Shown here piece by piece: positions 29,400-40,370 of a DNA stretch of 64,000 bases (positions are counted from its first letter, which is position 1; every line of letters starts with the position of its first letter). The position numbers were made by a program, and so were the translations under genes. Source of the stretch: Thysanoteuthis rhombus (Eukaryota > Mollusca > Cephalopoda > Oegopsida > Thysanoteuthidae); assembly GCA_963457665.1 (NCBI GenBank), contig OY735224.1, positions 52,530,929 through 52,594,928 on the forward strand, read 5' to 3'. Below the pieces are notes generated by a model. That model had not been told where the DNA came from and made no database searches. It worked only from the letters and a program-made list of their open reading frames with translations.

Positions 29400-31719
29400 A
29401 TGATGAAGTAAGTAAAGGATTTGCTACTCAAACATGCTTATGCTTCTACCCTGTGCAGACTCCTTCAGGCGAATGATTTGATTTATTTTAGATTTTATTT
29501 AGGACATTTCTGCTTGCATACTTATAAAGGACCACAAACCGGACTTCATAAACGATTCTACCACGAAACTAATCAACCCCACCAAATCCCAGATGAGGAA
29601 AATCACCATGAAGATACCAGAAACCATAAACCACTGCATCAAACAAAAATTACTACTATACCAATGGATAGACCCCAATGGGGCCATTATCCGGTTGAGC
29701 AACATTAAGCAGAAAAAAACCCCAGAATTTGTACAGTTCTACATTATGGACTTCTGCCCTTTCTTTACATAAAAGAAGCCATGAAACTCGCGAGGAAGCC
29801 ATTAAATACACCAAAATCAATAATAAGGACAGAAATAATCATACACTACAGACAGTCGGTACTGTTCAATAACTTAGAATACTTAACTGAAAAATCAATG
29901 TCTGCTGTTTTGATGTTTCTATGGGTACTCTCGATTCAGACGAAATATCGGATCTGATCGGTTTGTATTTTCTGTAAAGCCTCAACAGAAAACTAAATTG
30001 TGAAAATATAGGACTCTACCGGGATGAGAGCTCTCTAATGAGAGAAAATAGCAACTCACAAAGACGCTAAAAATAAAAAGATGCATCATAAAAGAAATAA
30101 AAAAAATTGAACTTTAAAGTTGAATTGAAGGCTGACATAATTCTTTTTCAGATGTTACGTTTGGTCTAAATAATAACACTCATAAATGACAAAAGAAAAT
30201 TCTGTAATTATATGTATTAACACAAGAACTCACCCACCAAACAAAATCATCGAAAAGATCCAAAAATCTATAGAAACTTGGTTAATGCACAACTCATCAA
30301 ATGGAACAATATTCAATGTTGTTAGAAATGAATATGCGAAAGCTTTAAAGGACAGCAATTTTACCGAAACTAGTTTTAGATATGATGAAAAACTGAAATT
30401 CAATAGAGTAAAACGTACCAACAACAAAAAAAGTAGGAATAGGAAAATCATCTGGTATACACCACCATTAAACCCACAAGTAAAAACTAACTTATGAAAA
30501 ACATTCATCCAATTAGTAGAAAACATTCTCCCCGCAAGCAACCCACTGGGCAAAATATTTAACCAAAACAAACAAAAGATTAGCTTGTACGGATGATTTT
30601 TTAAAGTTCATAACAAAACATAACAATGAATTAATTAGAAATAATACTAATGGAGAAATCATAAATAAACCGGATTGAACAGAAATGGATGTCTTTTGCA
30701 GAACAAATGTCTCAAATCGAATATTGTATACCAAACTGAGATGTCAACCCTAGAGAAATCCTTGAAAGTTGAATATTATATAGGAGTATCAGAAACACCC
30801 TTTAAACTAAGATTAGCCAATCATATATTAACAGTTACAAACGAAAAATACACAAGCAGTACATCACTGTCGATATATTATTAGAAACTAACCAATAGCA
30901 ACCTCAAACCCACAGTAAAATGGAAAATATTAAAACAAAAACACATGTGTCAGAACATTGAAACCCCATGTTACTTATGTCTAAATAAATAAATCTTCAT
31001 TTTTGCCAATAGAACAAAAAAACAAAAACAAAAAGGGGACGCATTAGATAGACAAATGAAATGGTGTTAAAATACAGGCACCGCTCAAAATTTCCATCAA
31101 AAAGCATCATTCAACCCCGACTTACAGTTATACCAAAATTAACCACCATAGCTATCTTATTCCCCTCGTTCTTATTAACAATAGTAATAGCAGCATTACT
31201 CTTAACATCATTTTTGTTTTATACCACCAGTGGCTTTAAAAATCACTTAGTCATGATTATCTTAGATACTTAAAAACAGTCCAAACGTAGAATTATTAAG
31301 CTAACAACTAATGTCATGAAAAAGTGAACCCTAACACTGGGATTTAAGTAAGAATGAAATACTCTCAGAGAAGAAAAATGCCACAAAGAGCTGATGTTTT
31401 AACAACATACTGATAAGAAAAATGCGTACAGTATCCCCTGCTAAATTGTGATTTATAACTACCAGCAAGCAAGCGAAGTATCTCCTCTATGTAAAACAGA
31501 AAAAATAAACACAACAAGCAATGAACCACTCTACAAGGAAAAGACAAAAAGAAAAGGAAAAATTGTATTAATAAAATAAGAGGAAAGTTCTACAGCCTAT
31601 AAAAATAGAAATCCCTTTAAACGTCTTGTATAGGAATCTAAAATAAATCAAATCGTTCGCCTGAAGAAGCCCAAACAGTACAGAAACATAAAAGTGTTTG
31701 TGGGGCTAATCCTTTACTT

Positions 31720-31722
<3 letters not shown>
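29400..31722 (+). mobile_element. Penelope-like element, decayed, with terminal inverted repeats
   Basis: Frames across 29570-30990 read, in order: IPETINHCIKQKLLLYQWID; FDVSMGT-like SxxxxSDLIGL; ENIGLYRD; NFLDVTFGLN-like; INTRTHPPNKIIEKIQKSIE; RNRKIIWYTPPLNPQVKTNL; then a GIY-YIG-type part with NKCLKSNIVYQTEM, YYIGVSETPFKLRLANH and CYLCL. Reverse transcriptase followed by GIY-YIG nuclease is the Penelope-like arrangement. The coding region carries many breaks and is not functional. Ends: 29401-29520 (ATGATGAAGTAAxxxAAGGAT, CTTCAGGCGAATGATTTGAT) reappears inverted at 31605-31722 (CAAATCGTTCGCCTGAAGAAG). (TA)n follows on the right. Confidence 0.75.

Positions 31723-31750
<28 letters not shown>
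31723..31750. repeat. (TA)n microsatellite
   Basis: Pure TA run between the Penelope-like element and the TA-flanked repeat. Confidence 0.9.
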
Positions 31751-32119
31751 ATGTGTACTTTAGAGAGTGAGACAGACTCGGGAGTGAAGTTTTTGGTGGT
31801 AAGGTTTATTAATCCTTATATGTCAATAGTCCATACATGTTTCGGGATTTCTCCCATCATCAGTGGTGCGTGTTGTGTGAGTGTGGATTAAAATGTACCA
31901 TGTGGAACCAGAGTCCACTGCCAGGGACTATGCATTGTGGGTAAGTTTTTTTTGTCAGGGCTACTAGAGGCCTCATGCTGAATGTAAGAATGACCAGCAG
32001 GTATTGGGATTTCGGTAAAGCAGCAGCAGTTGGTCTTGGGGAGGGCAGAGTGTGTCAAGGTAGGGGGTAGTGTTGTGAAGGTGGATTTTTTGGTATGTTT
32101 GGGATAGTGTAGAAGGAGG
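31751..32119 (+). repeat. TA-flanked dispersed repeat, copy 3, with hammerhead-like motif on minus strand
   Basis: The sequence from GAGAGTGAGACAGACTCGGG to GATAGTGTAGAAGGAGGGGT is bounded by (TA)n on both sides. It matches 28500-28718 over ~215 bp and 8566-9034 at its ends. The minus strand at 31839-31863 reads CTGATGATGGGAGAAATCCC then GAAAC. Confidence 0.75.
31839..31863 (-). other. Hammerhead-ribozyme-like core
   Basis: CTGATGA is followed by TGGGA-GAAA-TCCC, a four-pair stem capped by a GAAA tetraloop, then GAAAC. This keeps both conserved hammerhead strands (CUGAUGA and GAAA) and stem II. ACATGT after GAAA can partly pair with ACATAT about 17 bases further on as stem III (one mismatch). 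I could not find a convincing stem I, so it may be a remnant. The copy at 28531-28555 has a degraded form (GGAAC). Confidence 0.35.

Positions 32120-32150
<31 letters not shown>
32120..32150. repeat. (TA)n microsatellite
   Basis: Pure TA run closing the TA-flanked repeat. Confidence 0.9.
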
Positions 32151-32154
<4 letters not shown>

Positions 32155-32159
32155 GAACA

Positions 32160-33070
32160 TATAAAAGTCACATAAATAGGAGTGAATATAGACGATGAAT
32201 TCATTTCATTTTTTCTATCTTTATTCTAAAAATTATTCCTTGACTGGTTTCGACGACACAGCCATTTTCTAAGGGAAAGAATGAATGGACGGAAGTTGAT
32301 AATATCAACTCTAATTCGTAGTTTTTCTTTTCCTATTTATTTTCTTTGATATCTCTTGCTTCATTTGTCTAAGTGGCTATATTCCGCATTTATCTATTGG
32401 ATTTGGCCCATCCTTTTAATTACTCTGTTGTCAAGAGAGGTTGTAGTGGGGGATATGGTATGTGTTAGATTCTATACTTTGTGAGGCCATAGTGGAAGTA
32501 TTTGCAAGAAGAATTTTGTACTGTATCAATAACCTTAACATTTTTTGATTCATTCGTCGGATTTATTCATAGTCAAAATTTGACGATTGAGGATTCGCAT
32601 TTGAGTTTTTTCATAAATCAAGTATTAACATTGATTATAGTAGTAAATGTTTGATGGTCCAATGGATAGTTACAGCAGGGAAAATATGCGTATAAAGTGT
32701 TTATCTATATGAATGTATGCTATTTGCTGTGTTATGAGGAGTGTGATATGATATTCTCAGGATTGTTCAGTTTATTATCAAGACCGTTTGGGGAGATTGT
32801 TTTAACCTGGAAATCCATCTATCTTGATGTAATTTGAGGGTCTTTGTGGTGTCCTTAATCAAGTTGTTTTCGATTCCAACGTCTCGGGTGAAGTCATGGT
32901 TTGCTAATTTTAGGTTCTGTTTTTAAGTAATCGTCTGCTATGATCTGTTGATCTTATTCAGTATTTAGAAATGTTTAATCAATAAAAAAGGCCATTCTGA
33001 TTTTCCAATGTATGGTTCAGAGCAATGATCGCATTCTAAGAGTAAGAGGTAGATCACGTTTCAACTTTTG
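32160..33070 (-). mobile_element. Penelope-like element, GIY-YIG part and 3' region, decayed
   Basis: On the minus strand, frames read LLLLECDHCSEPYIGKSEWP (GIY-YIG signature region: CxxC...YIGxT), then RNLRLANHDFT-like and KTLKLHQDRWISRLK, which fits the C-terminal K..DxWIxRLxT..PxGLN tail of Penelope-like proteins. Further 3' comes GTGTCGTCGAAACCAGTCAA, typical of the segment after the coding region in these elements. The copy is broken in several places. A related stretch may continue beyond the (TA)n at 33117 to about 33340. Confidence 0.6.
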
Positions 33071-33113
33071 TTATTAGAAAAATTTAGAAAAATCACACTA
33101 TTCAATTTATATA

Positions 33114-33116
<3 letters not shown>

Positions 33117-33164
<48 letters not shown>

Positions 33165-33185
33165 ATGTTTGTGTTTGTGTGAAAT
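33117..33185. repeat. (TA)n followed by (TG)n
   Basis: TA run to 33148 then GTGTGTGTGT to about 33180. Confidence 0.9.
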
Positions 33186-33899
33186 GCTTGATGGAAACTT
33201 GATTGGATACGACGTTGAAAAATTAGCTTAAAGGTTTGTGGAAAATAATTGTCAAATACTTCGGTTGAATATATTGGTAGTGAATTGAATAGGAGTTTTT
33301 TCTGTGTAATTAGTATTCTTAAATATGATATCATAAGTTCGTTTGAATGCAGTCTGAGATGGAAACCAACTTAACAGATTCAATATTCACATCGGTGAAC
33401 TCTCAATAGAAGTGACAGAAACAGCGAGTCATATCTGTTTTTAAACTTACTGATCCCTCATCGTTGAATACGTTTCCAAAAACAAATGACATGTGGTACA
33501 AAATATCAATATACAATACACATTATATATCGAAAAATATAAAATAACAAACTGCATGTATGACATGAGTCATATAGTAAGACATTGGTGAAAAGAAGGT
33601 GTTGTTTAATCAACACTACTGGGGTGTTTTGTTATTATAACTGTTTTGTTTTTAAAATCAGCGGAAAGGTTACATGGTAAACAACTGATGATCCCAAACG
33701 AAAAGAAATTTATACATTGTACCATAATAATAAAGTATATTTAAAACAAGGGAAAAACACCGAAGAAAATTACATAAATTGTATTGACAGATATTGGGGA
33801 ATAAGTGACTGAAGTGACATAAATTAAAGAAAGAAGCTTTTTTAATGTCTTGTTTTTAAAGCTATAAAGCTTTATATACATACATTGGAAAGTGATTTG
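33186..33899. other. No secure feature
   Basis: A minus-strand 75-codon frame (33107-33334) contains NYFPQTFKLIFQRRIQSSF and could be a Penelope-like remnant upstream of the GIY-YIG part. The rest is AT-rich and unassigned. Confidence 0.3.
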
Positions 33900-34065
33900 T
33901 TTTCTGTTTATTTTTTCTAAGTTGAGTTGAGACCTTGAAATGAACTTAGAATTAGGAAACTTGAATTATTGAAAATAAATTACCTAATAGAATAGCTTTA
34001 GGCTCCCTTGTGCCGATCCTTACCAAAAACACCCATAATTTTTGACGGGTATACAGTAGTATTAT
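33900..34065 (+). repeat. Family B dispersed repeat, 3' fragment
   Basis: AAGTTGAGTTGAGACCTTGAA, ACTTGAATTATTGAAAA, AGCTTTAGGCTCCCTTGTGCC and TTTTGACGGGTATAC match 59720-59870 and 17405-17480. Confidence 0.65.
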
Positions 34066-34204
34066 ATGTAATCTCGATCACGTGGATAAATGCATACTTT
34101 CTATGAGCAAGATTCGCTTTAAATGTAATGAGAAGGAAAGAAAGCAGATTTATATGAAGAGAGCTTTGAATCAATAGATCAATATTAATATACAAATGGT
34201 ATCG

Positions 34205-34912
34205 GAGTATTGCGATCAGAAACCATCAATCAAAACTGTGAACACAGGTGTTTGCACTGTTCAGGTGGGTCTGGCTGGCTATTCATCTATCTATCTATCG
34301 TATCAACGTAGCCCCACAAATGTCCTGCCCTTGCAACCAACCAAGTGGCTCCATCTAAAAACATCTTTTTTTTTGTTCCGTTTAAAAAAAAAAGAAGCTT
34401 TTGGGATTTTTAAGATCATTTTGGACGAACATGTGCCGGTATTTTTTCTTTTTTGATAATTTCGGATAAAAGATCAATTTATTCCGAACAATTTTAGATA
34501 GTCTTTACATAATTACTTTTGGTACATGCGCAGGCTACGTTGATTCATTTATAAGAGGTGAGAATATCTATCTAGATATCTATGTGTTACGCACCGAACT
34601 GGCAATTTAAGCATTTCTCATTATGTTTGGAAATAAAAGTCTTGTTCTCTTCTAAAACATCCCATTAAGTTTTTCAGTGGGAGTGCTGGGGTCAATTTAC
34701 AATGTAAGCTTATGCTAAATTTTGTGAATTCGAAACTAAGTTTCAGATTTTGGCAAACATTGCCCAACAAATTTCGAGTGAAGTCATTTACTCATCTATC
34801 ATCCCCCTTTTCCAAGTTTTTTAATTGCTCTCTACCAATATTGCATGCTGCCAAAAGAGATAGATCCTGTGACAGTTTCTATTGGGTGACTAACCAGACC
34901 TTTTTAGATTGA
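34205..34912 (+). repeat. Dispersed family A copy
   Basis: It contains CATCAATCAAAACTGTGAAC, GTGGGTCTGGCTGGCTATTC, (CTAT)n, TTTTGGACGAACATGTGCC, ATGTAAGCTTATGCTAAATT, GCATGCTGCCAAAAGAGAT and GTTTCTATTGGGTGACTAACCAGACC in the family order. Confidence 0.75.
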
Positions 34913-34973
34913 TTCATAGATTGACTCAGTGGAAAAAAATGGTAGTTTTGGTTCTAATGCAGGAGGTCATACC

Positions 34974-35407
34974 ATCATCATCAGTCTATTATCGTCTGTG
35001 TAAGATTTACCACACCGCTCTATCATGGGCGTTGTGGAGCCAATACTTTCAGAAATTGTCTAGTTCGTCTCTCCATTTTGTATTCTGGCGGCCTCGATTC
35101 TGCATGTGATCTTTGGGGATCCATGTTATGAGTCATGGTATCTATTGGTTGTCTTCCATTCTGGCAACATGACCAGCCCATTGCCATTTGAGCTTTCTAA
35201 TCGATTCCGTGATGTGTCGGACATCTCTTTTCTCCCTGATATTTTGAGCCGTCCATGTGAGGTTGAGCATGATTCTGTCATGTGCACGTTACGTTGTTTT
35301 CGTTTTAAAGGTCAGTCTCTTTGCTGGGTTCTATGTTCCAGCTCCATGGGTGACTATTGGGAGGATGCATTGCTCTTAGATGTCATGCGCACGTTGCATG
35401 GTTCTCG
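34974..35407 (-). mobile_element. RTE-type LINE fragment
   Basis: (CAT)n is followed by CAGTCTATTATCGTCTGTG (part of the usual 3' block is missing) and then reverse blocks to the VTYGAETWN equivalent. The last ~35 bp (CATGCGCACGTTGCATGGTTC) step back to an earlier LINE position, so the copy is internally rearranged. Confidence 0.8.
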
Positions 35408-35778
35408 GAAATACATAAATAAATGCCTTCAGCAGGAAATATAAAAGCTTTAATCTTGTGTTCATCGGATATGAATTGCATGTACAGCATTTATAGATAT
35501 ATTTGAAGAATAACTGCATTCACTGCAAAATCCCTTGCATATATATATATAGAGAGAGAGATTTCGCTCCAGACCCTGAAGTTGGTATTTTACCCCTGCC
35601 CTACGCAGAATTGGACAGTCAGTAAGACCGAATTTGAGCAATATATTCACTTTACGCACCATTCCCCATCCCTCAGAGTGCTCGATTGCAGAGTTGGAAG
35701 AGCATTGCGTATAGCTTATAATGAATGAGTTGCCTTACTTAAAGAGTACTCAACCCTGAATATAGAAGCGTTTATACA

Positions 35779-35784
<6 letters not shown>
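35408..35784. other. No recognisable feature
   Basis: Mixed sequence with a short (TA)n(GA)n at 35542-35560. Confidence 0.35.

Positions 35785-35825
<41 letters not shown>
35785..35825. repeat. (TA)n microsatellite
   Basis: About 20 TA units. Confidence 0.9.
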
Positions 35826-35829
<4 letters not shown>

Positions 35830-35972
35830 CAACCCGAATGTACGCCTGTGCAGAGATTTAATTGGCTCAGCAAAATTTGTAGGCCAAGGCAGTGAATGTT
35901 TAGGATAATTATGAATTAGAAAAATGGAATGCATCGACAGAAATATAAAAAAAGTTTTAAAATCTCATTTGA

Positions 35973-35977
<5 letters not shown>

Positions 35978-36015
<38 letters not shown>
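35978..36015. repeat. (TA)n microsatellite at LINE 5' junction
   Basis: TA run that meets the truncated LINE directly. Confidence 0.9.
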
Positions 36016-36017
<2 letters not shown>

Positions 36018-36395
36018 CCAAGAGACGGACCCACAAACTGAGAAGCATGCAACACGTGCATGAGAGAATCATGCTCGAACTTACATGGAGAGATTACAAG
36101 ACAGCACAGTATATAAGGAAGAAAACAGGAGTCTGATACATCATAGAATCTATTAGAAAACTTAAATGGCAATGGGCAGGCCACATTACGAGAATGGCAG
36201 ACAACCAATGGACATAATGACTTACGACACAGATCCCCAGAGGTCACCTTTGAAAGCGAAGCCGACAGAATACAAGATGGAGAGATGAACTAGACACATT
36301 CAGAAAATACTGGCTCTGCGACGTCCAGGATAGAGAATTGTGGCAAATCCTGAGGAAGGTCCATGTCCAACGATGGACGTTAAAAGACTGCTGAT
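36016..36395 (+). mobile_element. RTE-type LINE fragment, 5' end fused to (TA)n
   Basis: The sequence from AACCAAGAGACGGACCCACA (NLTKRRTHKLRSMQHVHERIMLE in frame) to TTAAAAGACTGCTGATG reads in family order. The frame breaks after YIRKKTGV. Confidence 0.85.
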
Positions 36396-36567
36396 GTATA
36401 TCTCGTACAAAGAGGATTCTCAACACTAGATCCTCATTCTGGTATATTTTTAGCTCTACTCTAAACCACCTTGATTTTCAAAGTTGTGTGTATCGAGCAC
36501 TTTATGAAATAAACCATACATCATTATATAATGTCATATTGCAACCCCAATTTGTACTCTATATGTA
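36396..36567. other. Spacer
   Basis: AT-rich, no recognisable feature. Confidence 0.3.
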
Positions 36568-36630
36568 TATTACGTAATGCAAATGTAATATTACGTAATA
36601 CAAATGTGATATTACGTAATACAAATCAGG
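36568..36630. repeat. 21-bp tandem repeat x3, each with TTACGTAA
   Basis: Units start at 36568, 36589 and 36610 with TATTACGTAATxCAAATGTxA-like sequence. Each holds the perfect palindrome TTACGTAA, the preferred site of C/EBP and PAR-type bZIP proteins. Spacing is exactly 21 bp, two DNA turns. Confidence 0.85.
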
Positions 36631-36719
36631 GATGCGATAAAATATGTTACAATATCCGATGTGAAATGGATTTATTCCATAATTTGCTCGATAATTCGAC
36701 ATAAACATCAAATAGAACC

Positions 36720-37360
36720 CCAAATGGCATACAAGCATACATATGCCAAAATATTGAAACCCCATACTACTTATGTCTAAAAGAAAATTTCGAAATTCTC
36801 ATTTTTGCCAATAGAACAAATGAGCATGAAACAGAATTATCAAACAGAAAAAAAAATGAAGCAGCTCAGTTTTTCTTTTAACAAATATAACCCACATATA
36901 GGTATACTAAAAATAACCAACATAGATACCTCACTCCCAGAGCCTACTCAAAGAGAAATCCAATCAACATAATTATCTCAGACAAGAGGAAACAGACCAA
37001 ACCCAATATAACCGAACAATCTACTAATGTCACATTACATTGGGAAATAAGTTTCAAGTGAGAATGAAATACTCTCTGAGAGGAAACATACTGCAAAAAT
37101 ACTGATAGACCAACCATATAATGATAACGAGAACACCCATGCCATGCGCCCTGGTTCGTGATTTATTACCACCAAAAGACTTACATCCCCATCAAATAAA
37201 ACAAAAAATACAGTAGGCCAACTACCAAACAAGAACACGTATACATAGTATATCAATAGAATAAAAGAAAGATCTTATCGCTTAGAATAGAAGACCCCCC
37301 AAATGTCCCAAATAGAAATCTAAAATGAACCAGATCATTAGTCTGAAGAATATGTATTAT
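36720..37360 (+). mobile_element. Penelope-like element, 3' end, second copy
   Basis: ATTGAAACCCCATACTACTT, CTCATTTTTGCCAATAGAAC, GAGAATGAAATACTCTCTGA and AATCTAAAATGAACCAGATC align in order with 30957-31660 of the larger copy. The first part encodes the NIETPYYLCL end of the GIY-YIG region. It is a 5'-truncated, decayed fragment. Confidence 0.7.
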
Positions 37361-37364
37361 GAAA

Positions 37365-37800
37365 TTGATATATGAGTAGACAGAATTATTGTAAATTGAA
37401 TTATATTATATTGAAACTCATATTTGAAAATGATCTCCTGTCATTTGATGGTTATTATATCACGTGGCTCAGACATCATAAATAGAATAAACCTTCGGAG
37501 AAAATGGAGCTGCAGGAATCGATCCTGTGACTGATAAGGTAGCCGCTCCAACGTAGTGTTGCTCTTACCATTGAGTGAAACAGCCGCCGGTAATGCGAAG
37601 GCCCGAATAATTGTTTTCACTCCAGATACTCATCTCGTTTATTCTCAGTCTGTATCTGCTCTATTTGTCACTTTCAACACGACAGTTATGTATTGAGAAA
37701 TGGATACATATGATCCGACAGAATGATTATAAACTGCGTTATGTTATAGAGAAACTTTATTTGAAAAGATCCCCTGTCATTTCTTATTTATACATATATC
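37365..37800. repeat. Family D sequence with tRNA-like segment, third copy
   Basis: GACAGAATTATTGTAAATTG and AAATGGAGCTGCAGGAATCG match the left palindrome arm. GACAGAATGATTATAAACTG at 37718 repeats the first block. The tRNA-like part is on the minus strand at 37502-37593 (GGCTGTTTCACTCAATGGTA ... GGATCGATTCC). It directly follows the second Penelope-like copy, as the palindrome directly precedes the first. Confidence 0.65.
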
Positions 37801-38635
37801 AGTAAATAATGATGGTTTTATTTATGTATGGATGGACAGCAAGGAACATAAAACTGGTTTATCAGTCAAATAATTACTAATAATTCAAGTATTCTGATTA
37901 AAGTCTTTTCAAGTCTCAACTCATTCCAATCTAGATTGAAGGGTGATTGGACATAAAGCCCTAAAAAATGTTATGTAGGAAAAATCACCACTGATATCGT
38001 GGGGTATGGAAGAATTCATTGTAGGAAATCTTCCTTTTTAAAAAAAAGATATAACTTATTTCATTAAAAAATAAAGTTGTATAATATTTTATAAAAGAAA
38101 AATTGGAAAAAAGTATGTCCAAACTCTTTTAGTCTCGATTGGCCGCATATAAGAGATAACCAAGGAAAATTTAGGATAAAGAGATACTCACTCACAACAA
38201 ATCACTATTCCTTTAATTCACATACTAACTGAATGACTAATTTTTCACTCAATCACTTACATGGTGTTTCTTTGACGCATTAAAATTTCAGCATAATCTT
38301 CGTTGTGATAACAACAGACAATCACATTCCATGACACTACAATTGAATTATGACTTTTTTTCTCGTATGGAAATGCAATGACGAACGACAGTGCTCAGAC
38401 GAATAACAGTGATGCAGTAACGTACGCCAAAATTGATGACTAATGACTAATTCACTCCCACTCTTAAAATGGAACCCAAGTCGACTTGTTTAGCTAAAGT
38501 TTCCAAATCCCATACACAAGAATGACTAATAAAGGAGTTGAAATGGGAGACGTAGTTTTGGAATTATATCATGTGAAAAATCAATTCTGTTCTGTTTATC
38601 CTTTAAATTTCAGTGATGCAAGGCTTTTGACCCTA
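37801..38635. other. No recognisable feature
   Basis: AT-rich. A 61-codon frame at 38522-38707 has no family resemblance. Confidence 0.35.
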
Positions 38636-38639
38636 GTAC

Positions 38640-38715
38640 AGCCAAGCCTGCTTTTTCATATTAATATATCTCACATGGACCAATCTATTATTACTATTAG
38701 GTTATAACAGGACTC
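38640..38715 (-). repeat. Family B fragment, reverse
   Basis: CTCACATGGACCAATCTATTAT and TTAGGTTATAACAGGACTCGGAC-like sequence are reverse complements of the GATTGGTCCATGTG region. Confidence 0.5.
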
Positions 38716-39519
38716 GGACAGAACAGGCACTTATACAAATAAACATAGTAATTGCTTTTATTTACACATAATAATCTTACTATGACTTATCAAATGTCTG
38801 CTCGTCCCTCCGTTTATCTGTCTGTATATGATAGCCTACTGCAAAAATCACACAATCAAACCCTATGATATTTTCTGCGTGTACCAATCTGACCCGTGGG
38901 AGAGGCCTTTAACAAATTAGTTTTTGAAAATTAAAAATCCATGCCACATTCCAGAACCATTCATCTTTTTAATTCACTAGGCGTATTTTTCCCTATTTCC
39001 AAGGCGTATTTTAAAATTTGGATACTGTATCTTTTAAAATTTGATTGCCGTACTTTTTAATTTGCTAGGTGTATTTTAAAATTTGGTGGTCGAATTTCAA
39101 ATTTGTCCACTGTATTTTTTAATTCGTTTCCTTTACTTTATAACTATCCCTGGAAGGGGTACATAGTATAGTCAGCTCTACAACCAAATAGTCACAATAT
39201 TTATTTGCCTAATTTCTGATTGGTTCTCGGATATCTAATCTTAATGGCTGCTTTCTGATGATATAAGAAAAAATCATCTGAACGTCTGGTAGCAGTTATT
39301 ACTTTGTGTGTTGCTAGCTATTCTCAAGGATAGCGTAAAAACACTGATTCCGTGAAAATTTGAAGCAAGCGACTATTGTGTTTATATATTCGACAATTGT
39401 ATATCATTTATACAAGTATTCATTAATCATAAACAAAATAGAAAGATATTGGTTTGTCAGGCACAAGTGGAAGAAGTACTTCATTATCATATATTTTTGA
39501 AAAGACACCAGAATAAAAC
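38716..39519. repeat. AT-rich region with diverged ~28-bp repeats at 38978-39125
   Basis: GGCGTATTTTxxxxTTTxxAA-like units (GGCGTATTTTTCCC, GGCGTATTTTAAAATTTGG, GGTGTATTTTAAAATTTGG) recur irregularly. The rest is unassigned. Confidence 0.45.
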
Positions 39520-40370
39520 AAACGATTTCTTTTGACTTACGTCGACCATAAAAAAGCTGTTGATTCGATAAAACACGTGACAGCCTTCAATTCAATGTGA
39601 GAACAAAATATAAATGGGAATTATATAAAAATAAGCAAGAACATATACAAAAGTGGCAATTCTTTTAATCAAAATCAATAAAGATAATGAAAAAATTGAA
39701 AAAGGTGTAAAGGATATAATATTCCCAGAGTCTTTTTCAGCAAGCCTTGAAATTTCGGTGATGAGACTGGGAAAACGTCAGAATAGACGGGAGCAAGACG
39801 AAGATCATATGCAACAACCGCATCAGAGATAAAAACAAACAAACAAACACTAAGATCGAAATTGAGGACACAGAACTGGAGAAAGTAGATCACTACATCT
39901 ACCTATGATAACAGATCTCAATGAGACCCTCAAAAGGAGAAATAATCGAGTGAAAAATCACACTAGGATGGCAAGCCTTTAGCAGAGCTAGCTCAACCTT
40001 CAAAAATAAGAAGATCCCATTAATCCTTTATAAAAAAGGTGTATAACCAAAGCATCCTCCCAATAGTCACTTATAGAGCTGAAACATGGAACCTAACCAA
40101 GAGACAGATCCACAAATTGGGAACCATACAGCGTGCACATGAAAAAATTATGCTAAACCTTACATGGAGAGACCACAAGACAGCACAGTACATCTGGGAA
40201 AAGACAAGAGTCAGGGACATCATAGAATCCATTAAAAATCTCAAATGGCAGTGGGCTGACCATGTTGCAAGAGTGAAGGACAACCAATGGACATTGCAAC
40301 TCATGACATGGATATCCTGAGATCACCTGTGAAACCGAGGCTGGCAGAATATTAGATGGAGAGATGAGCA
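39520..40370 (+). mobile_element. RTE-type LINE retaining reverse transcriptase palm, internally deleted
   Basis: This is the only copy here extending into the palm domain. ACGTCGACCATAAAAAAGCTG encodes TYVDHKKAVDSI, matching FxDYxKAFDSI with the catalytic Asp. Downstream come YIKISKNIYKSGNS and KIEKGVKDIIFPESFSASLE, matching GVxQGDxxSPxLFxAxLE, and then MRLG..R. A deletion removes the FADD motif, and the copy rejoins at TKIEIEDTELEKVDHYIYL. The tail part has a 93-codon frame (40039-40320) through WADHVARVKDNQWTLQLMTW. It has no 3' tail of its own. Confidence 0.8.

Noticed and set aside
30186-30497. 103-codon frame as an independent host gene
   Set aside because: Residues such as RNRKIIWYTPPLNPQVKTNL and the order of neighbouring blocks place it inside a decayed Penelope-like element.
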